Assembly: GCA_038373885.1 (NCBI GenBank)
Contig: JAWZYV010002471.1
Coordinates: forward strand, 248,001 to 312,000
Direction of reading: 5' to 3'
DNA: 64,000 nt
From: Cheiracanthium punctorium
Lineage: Eukaryota > Arthropoda > Arachnida > Araneae > Cheiracanthiidae
Of this stretch, positions 58,001 through 64,000 are shown piece by piece. Under the pieces are notes generated by a model that saw nothing but the letters and a program-made list of their open reading frames with translations, ran no database searches and was not told the DNA's origin. The translations under genes were made by a program, and so were the position numbers. Each line of letters starts with the position of its first letter. Within the stretch, counting starts at the first letter, position 1.

Positions 58001-60669
58001 ACTAGCTGCTTGCCCGTTCACCGCACGGTAGGAAACGAATATTTTCCTAATATACATATAAGTCAAATTAAACACAGTAATGCGGAATCTCTAACAGTGA
58101 AAAAATGCTGGAATTCTGACGAAAAGCTGACTCCATGAGTGGAAATTTGAGACGATTGCAACATGATGACACAAAAACTACGTCATTGTCACTGGCGATC
58201 AGAAAAGTAAGAACTTTACGGTATGCAGACGAAACGCTTCTCTTTCGAAAAATGCCTTATTTCTACATCATATAATTCTCTTTTTTTTAGGTTTAATTTA
58301 TAGCATTCATACATACCACATGAATAACATTGCATGATTTTGAATACTATTTTATCTTATCTTGCATTTCGTAAAGCGTGGACAATGCATTAGCACAGTT
58401 ATGTTGCAGATGACTTTATTAAATTATACCCAAATCAATTATGCAGATGATTTTATTAAATTTTACCCAATTACCCAATTTAATAAACCTATCCGAAACA
58501 ATCGATGCACATTGTACGTTCAGAAACCAAAAATGCATCCTGTTTCCGTGAAGATCTTGTCGCTTTCGTAAATGAAAAAATTTGTGACGTAACTTAAGCG
58601 GAAAAGCTTATTACCTTACTGAACTCTTAATACAGTAGCACACTTGTTACATAAAACTAACGTTGATCTCACTGCCAATTCACACTAAATAAATAACTAA
58701 TTTCATATTTTATTTTTAACATAGATGAATTGCATAGTGTCAAATTCAATATTAAACAAAATCTGAAATCGTTTCTATAGCTCTAGGTTTTGTAACTGGA
58801 GTAACTGGAATATATATGAAAAAATAAATAGAACTTTAACATATAAGTAATTTATATGAAATATTCTAAGCACATTGGATCCCGTTATTCAGAAAGATTC
58901 CACAAACGCCATGGGAAGAAAGAGCAATTAATTTCATATTATATTTTGCATTCCTTGCAAGCGCCTTTGCTATGTACATGATTGCAATATCATTCTCGTA
59001 CACGATGCTTATTCTATAGTCTCTGGTGATTTATTTTGGATTTTCATTTCATGTTCCTGACTTTTCATACTTTTGAAATTTTGTTGCTTTGCGCATGTGA
59101 ATAATCGATTATTATTTCGCATTACGGCTACCAATTAAACAGTTTTCCATATCGCTTCTTCCACGTTAACAACGTTAATATGCCTTTTTCTAGTTTAAAA
59201 AAAAAGCGCCTACAAAGTTCCATTGCTTCAATTTAGACACACAGAGGGGTTCGGCAAATACGCACCCGACAAATTGCTTTCTTAAGTACGCCGAAGCAGC
59301 ACATACGTTAGCGTGTAATGTGCTTCTCCGGATAATCTGACAGCAAAACAGAAGACAATGACGTGAAATGACGTCAGACGCTAAGGAAATAAAATGAAAA
59401 ATATGCAGAATTGCCTGAAAAAACTTCGATTATTTTTAATGCGCAAATATGTTAAAATTCTATTTGTTTCATATTTAATGCGTTTTCACTTTTTTGGGTC
59501 TTAGGAGATGTAGAAATGAGTGGTTTCGCTTAATTATTAAATTGAACAACTTGGTAACAACGGAATCCAATTGGCAACAATGGATTCCGTTGCCACGGAA
59601 ACTGTAGCAGTTTTAAAAATAGAATATGAAATGATTTATTTATGTTTACTTTGCTAGAACTTCAATTTTGGAGTAATTAACGTCGGCAGTCGATGGCAAA
59701 TAGCCAAAATGAATCACACATTAAACTTGACAATAAATGCAATAATTTAAGGCATTACCAGCTAGTCTAACTGGGTTTAAAAAATATTCTCATTCATCTC
59801 AAACAGCATTCGTATTTATAAAGACTTCCTATTTTATAACACCTTGTTCGGCGGGATTAGAAAATATTATCTATTCATAGCTCGTAACACCAACTCATAT
59901 CAATCGGGGCATAGAATTAGCAATACAAATGAAAAAGTTTAATTTTCTGAAATTTGGCGGGGTTTCCCTAACTTAAATCAATTTATTTAACTTGATGAAA
60001 ATCATTTAAAATCGCCTTAATAACTGCATTATTTCTGAACAGAAAATTATAATTTCAGGCTAAATTCTAGTAAAACCTATACTTGTTTTTAAAAATACTA
60101 TTTCTTTACGCTCTCAGTAAATTGCGCCAAGCCTAAAATTGTGCAAACCACTAGAATCCACTTTCTCAAAATCGCCATATAAGCCATTTTTTTCTCCAAA
60201 TTATAAGGTTATACACTTTAGTCTCTGAAATTTACAAATCCTTTTTCTTTTGCATATAAAAAATATTGAATTTCTGCTCTGATTTCCCACGCAGACGATA
60301 TTTTAATTAAAAAATAACCTAGCAAATATTCGAAACAGAAAAAAAGTATTATTCCTTTATTTTTAATGCAAGAGTATAAATCATTTAATAAATTCGCCAA
60401 ACATGGCAACCTCGATGCTTATTTCTCACATTTTCACTACAGGGGTTACAATCGCGGAGATGCGAAGAGCAAAAATTAGTGTTTTTGACGGGGCTTTTTA
60501 TCAATCTCCTAAACTAATTCGAATTTCGAAATTTAAATTAGCGGAAGACCTTCCTCGGAATTTTTCGAATAAGTGAACACCTCGATCGAAACTCAACTCC
60601 CAGCGGTTTTGGAGGAGATGATGCTACACACAGACAGACAGACGCGCACAGATTTTAATAGTATAGAAG
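58001..60669 (+). repeat. Macrosatellite unit 2 (2669 bp)
   Basis: The head ACTAGCTGCTTGCCCG and the tail match unit 1, as do the internal landmarks ggattccgttgccacgga (~59584), ctttgctagaact (~59649) and catggcaacctcgatgctta (~60402). It lacks both MITEs and the 175-bp insertion. About 500 bp at 58750-59240 is not shared with the other units, and it is the most diverged unit. Confidence 0.92.
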
Positions 60670-61332
60670 ACTAGCTGCGTACCCGTTCTCCGCACGGTGG
60701 GAAACGCATATTTTCCTTACACATATATAATTCGAATTAAACCTAATAATGCATAATCTCAAAACGTGAAGACTAAAAGTTGACGTCATGAGTGCAAATT
60801 TTAGACTATTGCAACAGGACACAAAAACTACGTCAATGTGACTGGTGATCAAAAAAGAAAGAACTTTATGGTATTCAGACAAAACTTTTCTCTGTCGAAA
60901 AATGCCCGATTTCTTCATCATATAATTCTCTTTGTGAGGTTTAATTTATAGCATTAATATATAGTATATACCACATAAATAACATTACATGATGTTGACA
61001 ACAATTTTATCTTGCATTTTTCAAAGCGTGGACAATGCATTAGCGCAGTTATGTTACACACGACTTTATTAAATTTTACCTAAATTAAGAAACCTACATG
61101 AAACAATGAATGCATCATTTACGTTTAAAAGCCAAAAATGTACCCTGCTCCGGTGAAAATCATGTCGCTTTTGTAAATGAAAACGTTCTTGATGTAACTT
61201 CTGAGAAAAAGCTTATTACCCTTATTGAACTCTTAATGCAGTATCACACTTGTTACATAAAACTGACGTTTATCTCACTGTCAATTCGCCCTAAATAAAT
61301 AACTGATTTCATTTTTCATTTGTTACAGATTA

Positions 61333-61661
61333 CAGTTGACCCCTTTATAACATGGGTCTACAACACGAATTCTTAGAACACAACGGAAACATTACGATTG
61401 TTTTTCGTGTAACACGTTAAAAGAGACTCGTACAGCAGGGTAAAATAAGACTATGTTCTGATATTATGACGCCTTAGCTCCTGTAATTAACATTCCTTTT
61501 GAATGGTAACACCCAACATCATAGCATTTTTACGGAGCGCAAATAAGTTTTGCCGCGATTATACCGCGCAGTCCGCACTCCAGGTGGAGTATAGCGCAGC
61601 ACCGTACAACACGGATTCTTATAACACGGAACGTATCTACCGCGTTATAGAGAATTTACTG
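61333..61661. mobile_element. pogo-like MITE in unit 3 (329 bp)
   Basis: It has the same position and ends as the unit 1 copy (CAGTTGACCCCTTTATAACA and its near inverse), with TA on both sides. Confidence 0.85.
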
Positions 61662-61888
61662 TAGTCGCATAGTGTCAAATTCAATAGTTAAGAAAATTCT
61701 GGGTTGCCGTATTTAGTAATATTTCATCTTACCTTGGTGGCCGAAATTTATTAAAACCAAATATTCGAACTGTATCAAAAGTAAAATTTACTAAAAGTAA
61801 AATTTTTAATTTTGTATAACCCTCAGAACAACTTCGGAGTTTGCCATCTATGACGGTTTTTCATGACGTGACAACTTATGCTTGCGTA

Positions 61889-62045
61889 CAGTGGCGTAGC
61901 CAAGGAGGGGATAGGGGGTCACAACCCCCCAATCGGAGTTTTTTGCCATACAAAATGTATATTCTTCACTCCCTTATCGCACACACGTGTACATATGTGT
62001 GAGTTGCGGTAGTCGTAACATTCCCATGAAAAATTTCTGGCTACT
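61889..62045 (+). mobile_element. hAT-type MITE in unit 3, right end decayed
   Basis: It begins CAGTGGCGTAGCCAAGG at the same site as in unit 1. The right end reads ctggctactcctgc, so the terminal inverted repeat is partly lost. Confidence 0.75.
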
Positions 62046-63909
62046 CCTGCTTAATCAATATACTTCAGGATCGGAATCTCCGCGGTAAAAAAATGGTCTA
62101 AAAAATGTGACACCAGAAACTTCTGATTAACACAATGGGGTTACACAAATACGCGCCGGACATACGCTCTTGCTTCCGGAGGAGCAAATACATTAAAGGT
62201 TATGTGCTGCTCCGGATAATCTGCCAGCAAAACAGCAAAAATGACGTAAAAAATGACATGCACACGCGAAGGAAATAAAATTAAAGATATGTAGAATTGC
62301 ATGAAAACTTCGATTATTTTTAAAGTGCAAGTCTGTTACAGTTAGTTCTATTTATTTCACGTTTCATGCGCTTTCACTTTTTCGAGTCTTAAAAGCTGTA
62401 GAAATGAGTGGTTTCACTTAATTGTCAAATTTAACAACTTAAGTGGCAACAATGGATTCCGTTGCTACGGAAATTATAGCAATGTTAAAAATAGAACATG
62501 AAATGAGTTATTCATGTTTACTTTGCTAGAACTGCCATACTGGCGAAATTAACGCCGCCAGTCGATGGCCAATAGCTCAAACCACAAATTAAACATGACA
62601 GTAAAGTCAATACGCAATACTTTGTTTGGCGGAATTAAAAAAAAATATCTATGCATACGCTAGTGACATCGGCTCATCTCAATTGTGGAATGGAATTATA
62701 AATAAGTACAGAGCTGCACTACATTTGAATATTTTTCGCCAACTTTGCTAAGAAATGTACTAAAGTAGGAATCAACATACATTTCAATTCGTAAAACAAA
62801 AAATATATTAGACAGTATTAATTACGCCTTTCTAACAGCTTTCAGTAAATGAAACTTCCGTAGCGCTGCTTTAACAAATAAGAATCAATTATTTATTACA
62901 CAGTACTTCGATCGCCAAATGCCAATATACACCATTTTGCGAGATTTTTTTGTTTTCAGGAAATCATTCGAAGCATTGATTTAACAGCAATCAAAATGGG
63001 AAATAGTTATCTATCAATCTTATATCAATAGTTATCTATCTATATGGTTCTATCGCCAAAATTTAATGCAGGCATATTATTGATAAGGAGCTGTTACTTA
63101 AATTATTAACTATAGCGGGTTTTAATCACCGTTAACTACCATGTACAAAATGCGAGAATTTCAATTTTCTGAAATTTGGCGGAATTCCTCTAACTTAAAT
63201 CAGTTTACTTAATTTGGTGAAAATTCTATAGATCGTTTAAAATCGCTTTAATAACTGCATTATTTCTGTATGAAACATCGAAGTATAGCGCCGTAAAATT
63301 TATACTTGTTATTAAAAATACTATTTCGTTACGCTCTCAGTAATTTGCGCCAAGCCCAAAACTGTACAAATCGGTAGAACCTACTACTTTCTCAAAATCG
63401 CCAAATGAGCCATTTTTTTTCGGCCAAACTAAAAAATATACATATTAGTCTCGGAAATCTCTCAATCCCTTATTCTTTCACACATAAAAACATTGAATTC
63501 CAGGTCTGATTTAACATGAACGCAATATTTTAATTAAAAAATAACTTTGTAAATAATCTAAACAGAAAAAAAGTCATTATTCTTTCATTTTTACTGCAGG
63601 AGTCTAAATAATTTAATAAAATAGCCAAACATGGCAACCTCGATGCTTATTTCTCACTTTTTTGACTACAGGGGTTACAATCACGGAATTGCGGAGAGCA
63701 AAAATTAGCGTTTTTGATGGGGTTTTTTATCAATATCTCCTAAACTAATTCGAATTTCGAAATTTAAATTAGCGGAGGTTCTTTCTCGGAATTTTTCGAA
63801 TAAGTGGACACCTCGATCGAAACTCAACTCCCAGCAGTTTCGGAGGAGATGATGCTACACACAGACAGACAGACAGACAGACTGACGCGCACAGATTTTA
63901 ATAGTATAG

Positions 63910-64000
63910 ACTAGCTGCTTACCCGTTCTCCGCACGGTAGGAGACATTTTCCTTACACATTTAATTCGAATTAAACCCAGTGATAGGAATCTCTAATTGT
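63910..64000 (+). repeat. Macrosatellite unit 4, cut by the window edge
   Basis: The head ACTAGCTGCTTACCCG with ttaattcgaattaaacccag shows a further unit in the same orientation. Confidence 0.92.

Larger units (their letters stand above)
60670..63909 (+). repeat. Macrosatellite unit 3 (3240 bp)
   Basis: The head is ACTAGCTGCGTACCCG. It matches unit 1 over its whole length, including both MITEs, but lacks the 175-bp insertion. It is much closer to unit 1 than to unit 2, especially from 62600 onward. It ends with an ACAG-repeat run and cgcacagattttaatagtat. Confidence 0.93.

Noticed and set aside
54566..64000. Helitron identity for the macrosatellite units
   Set aside because: The heads and tails do not clearly show TC at the 5' end with a hairpin then CTRR at the 3' end, and no Rep/helicase frame exists; the class is left open.

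Overview
This window looks like eukaryotic nuclear DNA from an arthropod. It is A+T-rich and almost gene-free. I found no bacterial operons, ribosome-binding sites, rRNA, CRISPR array or convincing host exon. Nearly everything recognisable is mobile-element debris: Tc1/mariner transposases (a DUF4817-type copy, two MLE deletion derivatives, Tc1 fragments, a rosa-like copy), hAT-, pogo- and piggyBac-type non-autonomous elements, tRNA-derived SINEs, solo-LTR candidates, and fragments of reverse transcriptase and RNase H genes. The mix of DUF4817-type and SETMAR-like mariners with tRNA-SINEs would fit a chelicerate such as a spider, but that is inference and the species cannot be fixed from sequence alone.

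Layout. 1-5 kb: AT-rich DNA with two hairpins, a 331-bp solo LTR flanked by CATGTA, and a SINE inserted into a repeat block. 5.3-7.8 kb: two long inverted-repeat elements, one almost fully palindromic. 10.5-14.9 kb: a DUF4817-type mariner (10538-12060) whose right end was hit by a 2.9-kb hAT-like element (12066-14928) with 8-bp target duplications and a broken gene of a poorly characterised transposase-like family. 17-21.5 kb: a piggyBac-like MITE, two back-to-back MITEs, an internally deleted mariner and a 112-bp MITE. 25.7-28.3 kb: Tc1, mariner and rosa-like relics. 31.1-32.8 kb: a reverse-transcriptase pseudogene and a candidate solo LTR. 33.0-35.3 kb: an element built from diverged ~150-170-bp tandem units, each carrying a CTCF-like word. 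36.0-41.1 kb: a piggyBac-like element, then a 3.6-kb hAT-ended element filled with later insertions (SINE, 172-bp satellite, pogo-like element, further hAT MITE). 41.9-53.1 kb: several MITEs, a mariner relic and a non-LTR RNase H relic.

54.4-64.0 kb holds the most striking structure: a head-to-tail macrosatellite with units of about 3.4, 2.7 and 3.2 kb and a fourth unit running off the window edge. The units differ by insertions with identifiable target duplications and matching empty sites, so the order of insertion and amplification can be partly read.

No intact protein-coding gene is claimed. All coding features are listed as pseudogenes because stops, frameshifts or deletions are visible. 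Boundaries were set by reading the sequence by eye and may be off by a few bases.
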